A stretch of 64,000 nt of DNA from contig NZ_JAVIFW010000014.1 in assembly GCF_031157275.1 (NCBI RefSeq), positions 62,001 to 126,000 on the forward strand, written 5' to 3'. The notes beneath the pieces were generated by a model. That model was not told the DNA's origin. It ran no database searches and was given only the letters and a program-made list of their open reading frames with translations. Shown one piece after another: positions 32,672-41,201 of the stretch (position 1 is the first letter of the stretch; every line of letters starts with the position of its first letter). This stretch comes from Streptomyces sp. LHD-70 (GTDB lineage Bacteria > Actinomycetota > Actinomycetes > Streptomycetales > Streptomycetaceae). Made by a program: the position numbers and the translations under genes.

Positions 32672-32857
32672 CGTGACTCTCCCACTGGTCTTCAGGCGTG
32701 CCGGTTGGGGTTCCCCCCGGCGGAGGTTGGCGGGCGGGGAGTCGCGAAGTGCGCCCGCCCATCGGAATCGTGGCAGAAACAGAGCCGTCGCGAGAGGTCT
32801 TCCGCGCGCTGTGTCTGCGGCGAGCCGCGCGCCGGGGCCCGCGCCGCCGTCGCCGGA

Positions 32858-33037
32858 CTACCAGCGGAAGGTCCGCATCCGCATCTGCTGGCGCATCCGG
32901 GCCGCGCGCGCCTTACGGGGCTGGACCCGGGCGCGGAGCTCTTTCGCCTCGTGCAGTTCACGCAGGAACTGGGCGCGCCGCCGCCGCCGCTCCACGTCGG
33001 TCTCGGTCTGCTCCGACTCCGCGTCGCCGTCCTGCAT
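32858..33037 (-). CDS. 59-aa basic coiled protein
   Basis: From ATG 33037. One long charged helix, Arg-rich: ETDVERRRRRAQFLRELHEA, KELRARVQPRKARAARMRQQ, MRMRTFRW. I recall the same small protein, with its RMRTFRW end, beside upp in other Streptomyces. Its charge suggests nucleic-acid or ribosome binding; this is inference only. Confidence 0.7.
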   Translation of the reverse strand: MQDGDAESEQTETDVERRRRRAQFLRELHEAKELRARVQPRKARAARMRQQMRMRTFRW

Positions 33038-33275
33038 CTGGCTCCACCACCCTGCCCAGTGGGGTACCCGGGGTGCTCGTTCCCTCCCACTTTCCCCCGC
33101 GTGGCCGGTTTGAAGCGACTGTGCGGGTACGGAGAGACAGGTTCTGGGCAAGGAAGGGGGAGTGGCAGGCAGGCGGGCGCGGTGGCAGCGGGGCCCCGGT
33201 AGCCTGAGGGGCGGGTCGCTGCTGCGGCCGTTGTCGCAGATCAGACCCACGCAGATCAGACTCACGGAGGATCCT

Positions 33276-33911
33276 GTGCGCTTGCACGTCGTCGACCACC
33301 CGCTGGTGGCGCACAAACTCACCACGCTGCGCGACAAGCGCACCGACTCCCCCACTTTCCGCCGCCTCGCCGACGAGCTGGTCACGCTCCTCGCCTACGA
33401 GGCCACGCGCGACGTGCGCACCGAGCAGGTCGACATCGAGACCCCGGTCGGCCCGACCACCGGCGTGAAGCTGGCCCGCCCGCGCCCCCTCGTCGTACCG
33501 ATCCTGCGCGCCGGTCTCGGCATGCTGGACGGCATGGTGCGGCTGCTGCCGACGGCCGAGGTCGGCTTCCTCGGCATGGTCCGCAACGAGGAGACGCTGG
33601 AGGCGTCGACGTACGCGACGCGTATGCCGGAGGACCTGTCGGGGCGCCAGGTGTACGTGGTGGACCCGATGCTGGCGACCGGCGGCACCCTCGTCGCGGC
33701 GATCCAGGAGCTGATCAAGCGCGGTGCCGACGACGTGACGGCGGTCGTGCTGCTCGCGGCGCCCGAGGGCGTCGAGGTGATGGAGCGCGAGCTGGCGGGC
33801 ACTCCGGTGACGGTCCTGACGGCCGCGGTCGACGAGCGGCTCGACGACCAGGGCTACATCGTCCCGGGCCTCGGCGACGCCGGTGACCGGATGTACGGCG
33901 CCGCGGAGTAG
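33276..33911 (+). CDS. upp: uracil phosphoribosyltransferase
   Basis: A 211-aa type I PRTase making UMP from uracil and PRPP. VVDHPLVAHKLTTLRDKRTD is the family N-terminus, VDPMLATGGTLVAAI the PRPP loop, and GYIVPGLGDAGDRMYGA the uracil-binding end. GTG 33276 is 5 bases after GGAGG. Divergent from the 59-aa gene; monocistronic pyrimidine salvage. Confidence 0.96.
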   Translation: MRLHVVDHPLVAHKLTTLRDKRTDSPTFRRLADELVTLLAYEATRDVRTEQVDIETPVGPTTGVKLARPRPLVVPILRAGLGMLDGMVRLLPTAEVGFLGMVRNEETLEASTYATRMPEDLSGRQVYVVDPMLATGGTLVAAIQELIKRGADDVTAVVLLAAPEGVEVMERELAGTPVTVLTAAVDERLDDQGYIVPGLGDAGDRMYGAAE

Positions 33912-33924
33912 TTCCCCGAGGGGC

Positions 33925-34551
33925 TCAGCAGTGTCCGCGTGAGGGCGTCGGGGCGGGTTCGGCCAGCTTGGTCAGGGCCTTCTCGGCGTCCTCTTTCTTC
34001 GCCAGGGCCGTGAAGGCCTTGCCGATGATGAGGTCGATCTCCTTGCCCTTGCGGCCGTCCGTCTTGCGTTCGGCACCGGCGAGCTGGGTGCCGAGCACGG
34101 GCAGTCCGCTCTCCAGGGCGGACTTGGCGCCGAGGAGCACGGCGGTCGCGGTGACCTTCTTGTCGTACTCCTTGGGAGCGTTGGCCACGTCGCCGATCGT
34201 GAAGCCACGTTTCTTCAGTTCGTCGGCGGTCTTCTTGGCGAGGCCGCTGCGGGGCGTGGCGTTGAGGACGTTGACCGTGATCTGGCCCGGTTTCGGCAGC
34301 GCCTTCGGGGACGGCGACGGCTTCGGCGCAGGTTTGCAGTCGGGCCGGTCCGCCGCGACGGTGCCGCGCTTCTCGTCACCGGAGAACACGTCCACGAGCT
34401 GTACGACGCCGTAGCCGACCAGGCCGAGGGCCGCGGCTGAGGCGATCACAGCGAGCACGATCCGGCGGTGCCGATTGCGGCGCATGCGCGGGTACTTGTC
34501 CCCGGTGATGCGGTATTCGCCGCCCATTCCGGGGGGTGTGAGCATGCTCAT
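33925..34551 (-). CDS. membrane-anchored LytR C-terminal-domain protein
   Basis: A 208-aa protein: cytoplasmic basic stretch (GDKYPRMRRNRHRR), one membrane helix (residues 30-52), Pro/Lys-rich linker, then a LytR_C domain (ITVNVLNATPRSGLAKKTAD, KKRGFTIGDVANAPKEYDKK, then LIIGKAFTALA). Such domains occur at the end of LytR-CpsA-Psr cell-wall ligases or alone, as here. ATG 34551 is chosen; the palindrome TGAGCATGCTCA covers the start. Convergent with upp. Confidence 0.82.
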   Translation of the reverse strand: MSMLTPPGMGGEYRITGDKYPRMRRNRHRRIVLAVIASAAALGLVGYGVVQLVDVFSGDEKRGTVAADRPDCKPAPKPSPSPKALPKPGQITVNVLNATPRSGLAKKTADELKKRGFTIGDVANAPKEYDKKVTATAVLLGAKSALESGLPVLGTQLAGAERKTDGRKGKEIDLIIGKAFTALAKKEDAEKALTKLAEPAPTPSRGHC

Positions 34552-34738
34552 GGGCGCAGCGTAATGCGGCGCGGGCGCGATGCCTACTAAATGATCAATC
34601 GCCCGGGCGAGAGCCAACCCGAAAGGGCCAATCGCCGGGGGGTTCCGGGGCTTCCGGGGCGCTTCCAGGGGGGGCGAACTCCGCGGCTTCCGGAGGAGCG
34701 CACTCCGCGGCTTCCCGAGGAGTGAACTCCTGGGTGGA

Positions 34739-35035
34739 TCAGCCCAGTTCGAGGACGCGGGCGTGCAGGACCTGGCGCTGCTGGAGTGCGGCGCGCACGG
34801 CGCGGTGCAGCCCGTCCTCCAGGTAGAGGTCGCCCTGCCACTTCACGACGTGGGCGAAAAGGTCGCCGTAGAACGTGGAGTCCTCGGCGAGGAGGGTCTC
34901 CAGGTCGAGCTGGCCCTTGGTCGTCACCAGCTGATCGAGGCGGACCGGGCGCGGCGCGACGTCCGCCCACTGCCGGGTGCTTTCCCGGCCGTGGTCGGGG
35001 TACGGCCGGCCGTTTCCGATGCGCTTGAAGATCAC
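34739..35035 (-). CDS. 98-aa protein with ParB/sulfiredoxin-like core
   Basis: Conserved Streptomyces protein (MIFKRIGNGRPYPDHGRE start), sometimes labelled a VapB-like antitoxin, though no VapC partner is present. PRPVRLDQLVTTKGQLDLE followed about 30 residues later by GDLYLEDGLHRAVRAALQQR has the spacing and D-G-x-H-R of ParB-type nucleotide-binding domains. I infer a small stand-alone ParB-like fold. It is divergent from the HerA-like ATPase gene, with a shared 120-bp promoter region. Confidence 0.6.
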   Translation of the reverse strand: MIFKRIGNGRPYPDHGRESTRQWADVAPRPVRLDQLVTTKGQLDLETLLAEDSTFYGDLFAHVVKWQGDLYLEDGLHRAVRAALQQRQVLHARVLELG

Positions 35036-35155
35036 ACGGAAAGCCTACCGGGCAAGAGGCTCCGGGCGCAGCCATGGCGACCGAGTGCGAGGCTGGAATA
35101 TGCCGCCGCAAAGCCGACATACCGGTAACAGTCAAACCGGGAACAGGGGCCTGAA

Positions 35156-36967
35156 ATGAGCGAGAGCGAGCCGCAGCAGCCCGCCGGAACGCCGGACCGT
35201 TCGGCCCCCATCGCGACCCCCACACCACCCGCGGGCTCGCCCCCGACCACGCCCGCCGAGTCCGTACCCCCCGCGGGCGAATCCCCGGCACCCGCCGCTG
35301 ACGCGACCGACGCCGCGACGGGCGCCCCCGCGCCCGGCACCCCCGCCCCCGCGCCCGCCGCGCACTCCGCTCCGCCGGTCGCGGGGGAGTCGGTGAGCTC
35401 CGCGCCCGCGCTGCCGCGGGAGGCCATGGAGATCGCCGCGGGCTACGCCTTCGCCGGTCCCGCCCTGGACCTCGGGGCACTGCTCTGGGACGGCACGTGC
35501 CTGCCGGACGCGCAGGTGCGGATCCCGCTGCCGTTGCTCAACCGGCACGGCCTGGTCGCCGGGGCCACCGGTACCGGCAAGACCAAGACGCTCCAGCTGA
35601 TCGCCGAACAGCTGGCCGCGCAGGGCGTGCCCGTCTTCCTCGCCGACGTGAAGGGCGACCTGTCCGGGCTCGCGGCGCCGGGCGAGGCGAACGACGCGGT
35701 GCGGCAGCGGTCGGGCGAGGTCGGACAGGACTGGCGGGGCAAGGAGTTCCCGTGCGAGTTCTACGCGCTCGGCGGGATCGGCCCGGGCATTCCCGTACGC
35801 GCGACCGTGACGAGCTTCGGGCCCGTACTGCTCTCGAAGGTGCTGCAGCTCAACCAGACGCAGGAGCAGTCGCTCGGGCTGATCTTCCACTACGCGGACC
35901 AGAAGGGCCTGGAGCTGCACGACCTCAAGGACCTGCGGGCCGTCGTGACGTTCCTGACGTCCGACGAGGGCAAGCCGGAGCTGAAGAACATCGGCGGGCT
36001 CTCCACGGTCACGGCCGGGGTGATCCTGCGGGCGCTGACCGCGTTCGAGGCGCAGGGCATGGCGCCGTTCTTCGGGAACCCGGAGTTCGACGTGAGCGAG
36101 TTCCTGCGTACGGCCCCGGACGGGCAGGGGCAGGTGTCGGTGCTCGAACTGCCCGCCGTGCAGGACAAGCCGCAGCTGTTCTCGACGTTCCTGATGTGGA
36201 TGCTGGCCGACCTGTTCAACAATCTGCCCGAGGTCGGCGATGTGGAGAAGCCCAAGCTGGTGTTCTTCTTCGACGAGGCGCATCTGCTGTTCAACGGCGC
36301 GAGCAGGGCGTTCCTTGAGGCGATCACGCAGACCGTGCGGCTGATCAGGTCGAAGGGCGTGGGCGTCTTCTTCGTGACGCAGACGCCCAAGGACGTGCCC
36401 GGCGATGTCCTCGCCCAGCTCGGCAACCGCGTCCAGCACGCGCTGCGCGCGTTCACCCCGGACGACCAGAAGGCGCTGCGGGCGACGGTGAAGACCTTCC
36501 CGAACTCCCCGTACGACCTGGAGGAGACGCTCACGTCGCTCGGGACCGGCGAGGCCGTCGTCACCGTCCTGAGCGAGAAGGGCGCGCCGACCCCGGTGGC
36601 CGCGACCCGGCTGCGCGCGCCCGAGTCCCGGATGGGTCCGGTCGACGCGGCCGAGCTCGACGGGGCGGTGAAGGGCTCGCTGCTGTACTCGCGGTACGCA
36701 CAGGCTGTGGATCCCGAGTCGGCGTACGAGGTGCTCACCGCGCAGCAGACCGAGCGGGAGGCGCGGCAGCAGGCGGCGACGGAGGCGGAAAAGGCGGAAA
36801 AGGCGGAGAAGGCCGGGCAGCGGGCCGGGCGGGGCGGTGGCAAGGACGACTCGATGGTGGACCAGGTGACGGGCTCGGGGATCTTCAAGTCCCTTGCGCG
36901 CTCGCTCGGTACGCAGATCGGGCGCGAGATCTCCCGGTCCGTCTTCGGCACGCGCCGCCGCCGCTGA
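35156..36967 (+). CDS. HerA-like DNA-translocase ATPase (DUF853)
   Basis: A 603-aa protein. The first 85 residues are Pro/Ala-rich. The RecA-type core follows: Walker A GATGTGKT near residue 137, FLADVKGDLSGLA, Walker B VFFFDEAHLLF near 370, FFVTQTPKDVPGDVLAQLGN (sensor), and the DUF853 C-terminus (SLARSLGTQIGREISRSVFG). Relatives are hexameric HerA/FtsK-type pumps; DUF853 members are widespread and their role is unclear. A Glu/Ala/Lys repeat near residue 545 is a short coiled linker. No NurA nuclease gene is adjacent. Confidence 0.85.
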   Translation: MSESEPQQPAGTPDRSAPIATPTPPAGSPPTTPAESVPPAGESPAPAADATDAATGAPAPGTPAPAPAAHSAPPVAGESVSSAPALPREAMEIAAGYAFAGPALDLGALLWDGTCLPDAQVRIPLPLLNRHGLVAGATGTGKTKTLQLIAEQLAAQGVPVFLADVKGDLSGLAAPGEANDAVRQRSGEVGQDWRGKEFPCEFYALGGIGPGIPVRATVTSFGPVLLSKVLQLNQTQEQSLGLIFHYADQKGLELHDLKDLRAVVTFLTSDEGKPELKNIGGLSTVTAGVILRALTAFEAQGMAPFFGNPEFDVSEFLRTAPDGQGQVSVLELPAVQDKPQLFSTFLMWMLADLFNNLPEVGDVEKPKLVFFFDEAHLLFNGASRAFLEAITQTVRLIRSKGVGVFFVTQTPKDVPGDVLAQLGNRVQHALRAFTPDDQKALRATVKTFPNSPYDLEETLTSLGTGEAVVTVLSEKGAPTPVAATRLRAPESRMGPVDAAELDGAVKGSLLYSRYAQAVDPESAYEVLTAQQTEREARQQAATEAEKAEKAEKAGQRAGRGGGKDDSMVDQVTGSGIFKSLARSLGTQIGREISRSVFGTRRRR

Positions 36968-37486
36968 GGCGGTCGGCGGCGCGCGGCTTCGGCTACTTCA
37001 GTTCGTCCGGGGTGGGCGGTGTCGGGCGGTCGGGCTCGTCGGTCCCGGACTCTTCGTGCTGCTCGGTCCTGTGGGACTTCTCGTTCCGTCTCCTCACCCC
37101 GTACGGCGAACAGCCGACGCCCTGTTGAAAGGCGCCCGGCACCGGGGGTTGTGCCCACCTGTTCCGCCCTGCGGAACGCCTGCCCACAACGGCAGCCGGT
37201 ACCACCCCACCCGTACACCCCCCACCTCCGCACCATCGTCCTGCGCTGGTGACAGGCCCGTACCTCCCAGGCCGAACCGATCAGCATCACAGCGCAAGGA
37301 CCCCCACATGCATCAAGACCCCTACGCGATCATCCGCGTCATGTACCTCGGCGCAGGTCACTGCATACGCCGGTGCCTGAACGGAAGGCGAGACCACCAC
37401 AACACGGCAGCGGAGTGCCGAGTTCCGCCCGTAAGGCGTACAGGCGTACAGGCGTACAGGCGTACAGGCGTACAGGCGGAAGGGCG
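36968..37486. other. gene-poor intergenic region with a 10-bp repeat
   Basis: About 520 bases. No frame has convincing protein features; a plus-strand frame from 37309 (MHQDPYAIIRVMYLGAGHC) runs into antisense of the reductase gene. At 37436-37479, about four copies of GTACAGGCGT lie right after the reductase's stop. No clear terminator. Confidence 0.6.
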
Positions 37487-38371
37487 TTACGCGGACGCGT
37501 CGCCGCTGAGTCGCTGGACGCCCTTGAGCAGCACCGAGTGGTCGAGGTCGCCCCAGCCCTGGGCGCGGGCGGCGGCGATCTGCTGGGCGGCGACCGCGCC
37601 GACGGGCAGCACGGCGCCGACGGTGCGGGCCGCGTCCGTGACGATGCCCATGTCCTTGTGGTGCAGGTCGACCTTGAAGCCCGGCCGGTACTCGTGGAGC
37701 AGGAAGTTCTCCATCTTCCGGGTCAGGACCGCCGAGCCGGCGAGGCCGCCGTTCAGGACCTCCAGGGCCGCCTTCAGGTCGACGCCGGACTTCTCCAGGA
37801 ACGTGATCGCCTCGGCGCAGGCCTCCAGATTCACGGCGACGATCAGCTGGTTGGCGGCCTTCACGGTCTGGCCGGCGCCGTGCGGACCGCAGTGCACGAT
37901 CGTCGTGCCCATGGCTTCGAGGACCGGCCGCGCGGCGTCGAAGTCGGGCTTGTCGCCGCCGACCATGATCGACAGGATGCCCTCGACGGCGCCCGCCTCG
38001 CCGCCGGAGACCGGGGCGTCGAGGACGCGGACGCCGTGGTCGCGGGCGTTCTCGGCCAGGTCGACGGAGGTCTGCGGCGTGATCGAGGAGTGGTCGATCA
38101 GGAGGGCGCCGGGACGGGCGTTCTCCAGGATCCCGTCCGGCCCGTACGCCACCGCCTCGACCTCGGGGGAGGCCGGCACCATCGTGATCACGATGTCCGC
38201 GTCGCGCACCGCGTCCGCGATCGTGGCGGCCGCGGTGCCGCCCGCCTCGACGAGCGGCGCGGTCTTCTCCGGGCTGCGGTTCCAGCCGGTGACGGTGTGC
38301 CCGGCGCGCACCAGGTTGACCGCCATCGGGCTGCCCATGATGCCGAGGCCGATGAAACCGATCTTCGCCAT
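37487..38371 (-). CDS. garR: 2-hydroxy-3-oxopropionate (tartronate semialdehyde) reductase
   Basis: A 294-aa beta-hydroxyacid dehydrogenase that reduces tartronate semialdehyde to D-glycerate. KIGFIGLGIMGSPMAVNL is the Rossmann fingerprint, DAPVSGGEAGA the substrate motif near residue 120, and GAGQTVKAANQLIV carries the catalytic Lys near 170. Length is normal. The usual partners of glyoxylate metabolism (gcl, hyi) are not adjacent, so another 3-hydroxyacid substrate remains possible. Confidence 0.85.
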   Translation of the reverse strand: MAKIGFIGLGIMGSPMAVNLVRAGHTVTGWNRSPEKTAPLVEAGGTAAATIADAVRDADIVITMVPASPEVEAVAYGPDGILENARPGALLIDHSSITPQTSVDLAENARDHGVRVLDAPVSGGEAGAVEGILSIMVGGDKPDFDAARPVLEAMGTTIVHCGPHGAGQTVKAANQLIVAVNLEACAEAITFLEKSGVDLKAALEVLNGGLAGSAVLTRKMENFLLHEYRPGFKVDLHHKDMGIVTDAARTVGAVLPVGAVAAQQIAAARAQGWGDLDHSVLLKGVQRLSGDASA

Positions 38372-38439
38372 GCCTGCCTGCCCCTGCTTTCCGTGTGCTT
38401 CCGTGCAATCGCTGCTACTGCTACTGCTACTGCTACTGG

Positions 38440-39036
38440 CTACTGCTTCTTCTTGGCCGCGGCCTTCATCTCCTGCTTGTACGCCCGCACCTTCGCCAGC
38501 GTCTCCGGTCCCGTGATGTCGGCCGCCGAGCGGAACGCGTCCTTCTCGCCGTAGACGCCGGCCGCCTCGCGCCAGCCCCTGGGCGTGACGCCGTACTGCT
38601 TGCCGAGGAGCGCCAGGAAGATCTGCGCCTTCTGGTCCCCGTACCCGGGCAGGGCCTTGAGGCGGGCGAGGAGTTCCGTGCCGCTGCTCGCGTCGCGCCA
38701 GACGGCCTCGGCCTCGCCGCCGTACTCGTCGACGAGGTACTGGCAGAGCTTCTGCACCCGGCCCGCCATCGAGCCGGGATAGCGGTGCACGGCAGGCTTC
38801 TCCTTCATCAGCTCGGCGAACTGCTCCGGGTCGTAGGCCGCGATGTCGTGCGCGTCCAGGTCGTCCGCCTGCAGTCGTTCCGCGATGACGTACGGGCCGG
38901 AGAACGCCTTCTCCATCGGGACCTGCTGGTCGAGCAGCATGCCCACGAGCGCGGCCAGCGGACTGCGCCCGAGCAGCGCGTCGGCCTGCGGCTCCTGGGC
39001 GAGGTGGATGTCGGCGGGCTTCGGTGCGTTGGTCAT
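38440..39036 (-). CDS. HhH-GPD base-excision DNA repair protein
   Basis: A 198-aa protein. PLAALVGMLLDQQVPMEKAF is the conserved N-terminal helix, ALPGYGDQKAQIFLALLGKQ the helix-hairpin-helix with the G-x-G-x-x-K pattern, and the end is Lys-rich (AAAKKKQ). It resembles the short 3-methyladenine/uracil glycosylase-like family of actinobacteria; the catalytic Asp expected after the hairpin is not obvious. The start overlaps the end of the upstream tetR gene (ATGA), so repair gene and regulator are coupled. GCTACT hexamers (38411-38447) lie at its 3' end. Confidence 0.8.
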   Translation of the reverse strand: MTNAPKPADIHLAQEPQADALLGRSPLAALVGMLLDQQVPMEKAFSGPYVIAERLQADDLDAHDIAAYDPEQFAELMKEKPAVHRYPGSMAGRVQKLCQYLVDEYGGEAEAVWRDASSGTELLARLKALPGYGDQKAQIFLALLGKQYGVTPRGWREAAGVYGEKDAFRSAADITGPETLAKVRAYKQEMKAAAKKKQ

Positions 39037-39692
39037 GCCTCGATGATCGCGCAGCGTGCGCCGGGCGTCGTCCGGTACGCGCCCGCCCGGGCCGCGGCCG
39101 CCGCCGCCCGCGCCGCGCGCTCCGCCGCCTCCTCGTCGAGCGGGGCGCCGGACAGCAGGAACCGGTGGTAGAGGGGTGCGGAGACCGCTCGTACGACCTC
39201 GTGGGGGTCCGTGTCCGGGGGCAACTCGCCGCGCTGGACGGCCAGTTCGACACAGGGCGCCCACTCGGCGACGCGGATCTCGTAGAAGCGGTGCAGGGCG
39301 TGCGCGGTCCGCTCGTCGCAGGTCGCCGCCGCGATCACCGCGCGGAACAGCGGGCCCTGGCGCGGATCGGTGAGCGTGGTGCGGACCAGATGGGCGTTGG
39401 CGCGCAGGTCGTCGAGGAGCGCGCCGGTGTCAGTACGGGGCGAGGACTGCTCGGCCATGTCCGCGAGCAGGTCGGCGACCAGGGCGGTGGTCGAGCCCCA
39501 GCGGCGGTACACGGTGGTCTTGCCGACTCCGGCGCGGCGCGCGACCTCGCTCAGGTCGAGGCCCGCGAACCCGCCCTCGGCGAGCGCGTCCCCCGCGGCG
39601 TCGAGCACGGCCGCCCGCACCCGGGCGGTACGGCCGCCGGGGCGGACGGTGCCGGGGTCGGGCGTTTCCGGTGGGGTGTCGTCGGAGGCCAT
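39033..39692 (-). CDS. TetR-family regulator
   Basis: A 219-aa regulator. VRAAVLDAAGDALAEGGFAG and LDLSEVARRAGVGKTTVYRR form the HTH (residues 25-70). The ligand domain ends in an Ala-rich stretch. Translationally coupled to the HhH-GPD repair gene. Its target is unknown; autoregulation of the pair is likely. Confidence 0.85.
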   Translation of the reverse strand: MASDDTPPETPDPGTVRPGGRTARVRAAVLDAAGDALAEGGFAGLDLSEVARRAGVGKTTVYRRWGSTTALVADLLADMAEQSSPRTDTGALLDDLRANAHLVRTTLTDPRQGPLFRAVIAAATCDERTAHALHRFYEIRVAEWAPCVELAVQRGELPPDTDPHEVVRAVSAPLYHRFLLSGAPLDEEAAERAARAAAAAARAGAYRTTPGARCAIIEA

Positions 39693-39756
39693 GCCGTCAG
39701 CGTAACGGGGTTTGTGTTCCCTTAAGGGTGAGACCTAGGGGGGTGGGTGGGGTTTT

Positions 39757-40305
39757 TCAGTGGTGCCAGGCCTTGCCGCCCGTGTTGTGGATCATCCGCT
39801 GCAGGACCTTCAGCGTCGTGAGGAAGTCCGCGTCGGGCACGCCCTCGTGGATGCGCGCGAGGGACTTCCGCTGGCGGGCGGTGGCGCGTTCGAGCAGGTC
39901 ATGGCCGGTGTCGGTCAGGGAGATGGACTCCTCGTCCGCCGTCGCAAGGATGCCGCGCTCGATCAGCTCGTCGATGTCCGACCGCAGCGCGTCGCCCACG
40001 TCGAGGTAGCCGCGCAGCATCGTGAACACGTCCTCGCGCGGTCTGGCCCCCTCTCGTACCTGGCTGATCACCCACCACTGCGGCTGCGTGAGGCCGACCT
40101 CGGTGAGGCCCGCGCGGATGTAGTCGATGACCGCCTTGTTGGCGGCCCAACTCCAGTACCCGATCGGCTGGTTGAGCAGCCCGGCGTCGTCGTGGGTGTA
40201 GTGGAACTCCTGGTCCTGGCCCTGGTTCTCGCCCTGGTTCTCGCGCTGGTTCTCGCGCTGGTTCTCGCCCTGGTTCTGGTCCTGGTCGTGCTGTGTCGTC
40301 GCCAT
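39757..40305 (-). CDS. MarR-like winged-helix regulator with Gln/Asn repeat
   Basis: A 182-aa protein from ATG 40305. Residues 4-35 are hydrophilic repeats (NQGENQRENQ-like) from 12-bp DNA repeats (about 40215-40285). The DNA-binding part follows: TQPQWWVISQVREGARPRED, DELIERGILATADEESISLT. The palindrome at 40319-40340, 14-35 bases upstream, is the probable operator. A tetR gene lies directly upstream on the same strand. Confidence 0.78.
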   Translation of the reverse strand: MATTQHDQDQNQGENQRENQRENQGENQGQDQEFHYTHDDAGLLNQPIGYWSWAANKAVIDYIRAGLTEVGLTQPQWWVISQVREGARPREDVFTMLRGYLDVGDALRSDIDELIERGILATADEESISLTDTGHDLLERATARQRKSLARIHEGVPDADFLTTLKVLQRMIHNTGGKAWHH

Positions 40306-40318
40306 GTGGCGAACGTAG

Positions 40319-40340
40319 GACCTCAATCGAAGTTGAGGTC
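40319..40340. promoter_or_regulatory. 8-bp inverted repeat ahead of the marR-like gene
   Basis: GACCTCAA-TCGAAG-TTGAGGTC. The TCAA...TTGA design is usual for MarR-family operators; it overlaps the 3' end of the upstream tetR gene. Confidence 0.55.
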
Positions 40341-41006
40341 AAGGGTGAGGAGTTGGTCGATCGCGCCCTTGATCCGCCGCGCCGGGTAGCCGCGTTCGGC
40401 GCGCAGGTGGTGCAGCAGGCTCGGCGCCATCGGGGCGAGCAGCAGATGCGCGAGCACCGGCGCGTCCGCCTCCGGGCGCGCCTGCCCGACGAGCATCGCG
40501 ACGTGCGTGTGCACGGTCGCGTACGGCCCCCCGCGGAACCGGGCGCCCGGATCGGCCGCCTCCGCGGCGAGGCTCACGGCGTGCTGCTCGTCGATGTGGT
40601 CGGCGAGCGCGTGCAGGAAGGCGCGCAGCCGCTCGGCGGGCGGGGCGTCCGGGCCCAGCGGCGGCGGGCCGCTGAGGAAGGCCTCCTGGAGCCGCATCTC
40701 GCGGTCGTTGAGGAGGGCGATGAGCAGCTGCGCGACGGTGCCGAAGCGGCGGTAGACCGTGCCCACGCCGATGCCGCTGGCGTGCGCGACGGCGTTCATC
40801 GTGACCGCGTCCGCGCCCCGCTCCGCGACCAGGCGGGCCGCGGCGTCCAGGATCTTGCGCCGGTTCCTGGCCGCGTCCGCGCGCTCGGGCGGCGGCTGGC
40901 CCACGAGCGGCAGCGCGAGGTGCGGCTGGTCGGGGCGCGGCCGGTCGGCGTACGGCTGGTCAAGGTGCTGCTGGTCGCGGCGCGGCTTGTCGGGGGTGGC
41001 GCTCAT
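40323..41006 (-). CDS. TetR-family regulator divergent from wrbA
   Basis: A 227-aa regulator with a 40-residue polar N-terminal tail, then RNRRKILDAAARLVAERGAD and AHASGIGVGTVYRRFGTVAQ as the HTH (residues 45-95). Divergent from the quinone-reductase gene, with three similar inverted repeats between them, so it most likely represses that gene and itself in response to quinones or electrophiles. Confidence 0.87.
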   Translation of the reverse strand: MSATPDKPRRDQQHLDQPYADRPRPDQPHLALPLVGQPPPERADAARNRRKILDAAARLVAERGADAVTMNAVAHASGIGVGTVYRRFGTVAQLLIALLNDREMRLQEAFLSGPPPLGPDAPPAERLRAFLHALADHIDEQHAVSLAAEAADPGARFRGGPYATVHTHVAMLVGQARPEADAPVLAHLLLAPMAPSLLHHLRAERGYPARRIKGAIDQLLTLDLNFD

Positions 41007-41031
41007 GTCCTGAGCGTACGCGCGGCGCGGC

Positions 41032-41132
41032 GCACCGGAAAGTTATCCGTTTCGACCCCCGTACGCCCTTGCGAAGTGGATAGCGATCCGCTTCACTGGT
41101 CCTCGTACGGGAAGCGGATAACAGTCCGTTTC
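41032..41132. promoter_or_regulatory. three TetR operators, GAAGYGGA-N6-TCCGYTTC
   Basis: GCACCGGA-N6-TCCGTTTC (41032-41053, weaker left arm), GAAGTGGA-N6-TCCGCTTC (41073-41094) and GAAGCGGA-N6-TCCGTTTC (41111-41132). They lie 41 and 38 bp apart, between the divergent tetR and wrbA genes. Confidence 0.65.
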
Positions 41133-41201
41133 CTCTCGGCGAGCCCGCGGGGGCCGCCTTCGGTGAGCCTCGCCAGGGGCCGCGAGCGAAAGGGATCCAC
41201 C

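Noticed and set aside
34539..34550. TGAGCATGCTCA palindrome as an operator
   Set aside because: It overlaps the start codons of the LytR-C gene and is short; it could come from codon choice alone.
37309..37440. Possible small plus-strand gene starting MHQDPYAIIRVMY
   Set aside because: The start looks plausible with AAGGA upstream, but the frame runs through tandem repeats into antisense of the reductase gene with no stop near; left as intergenic.
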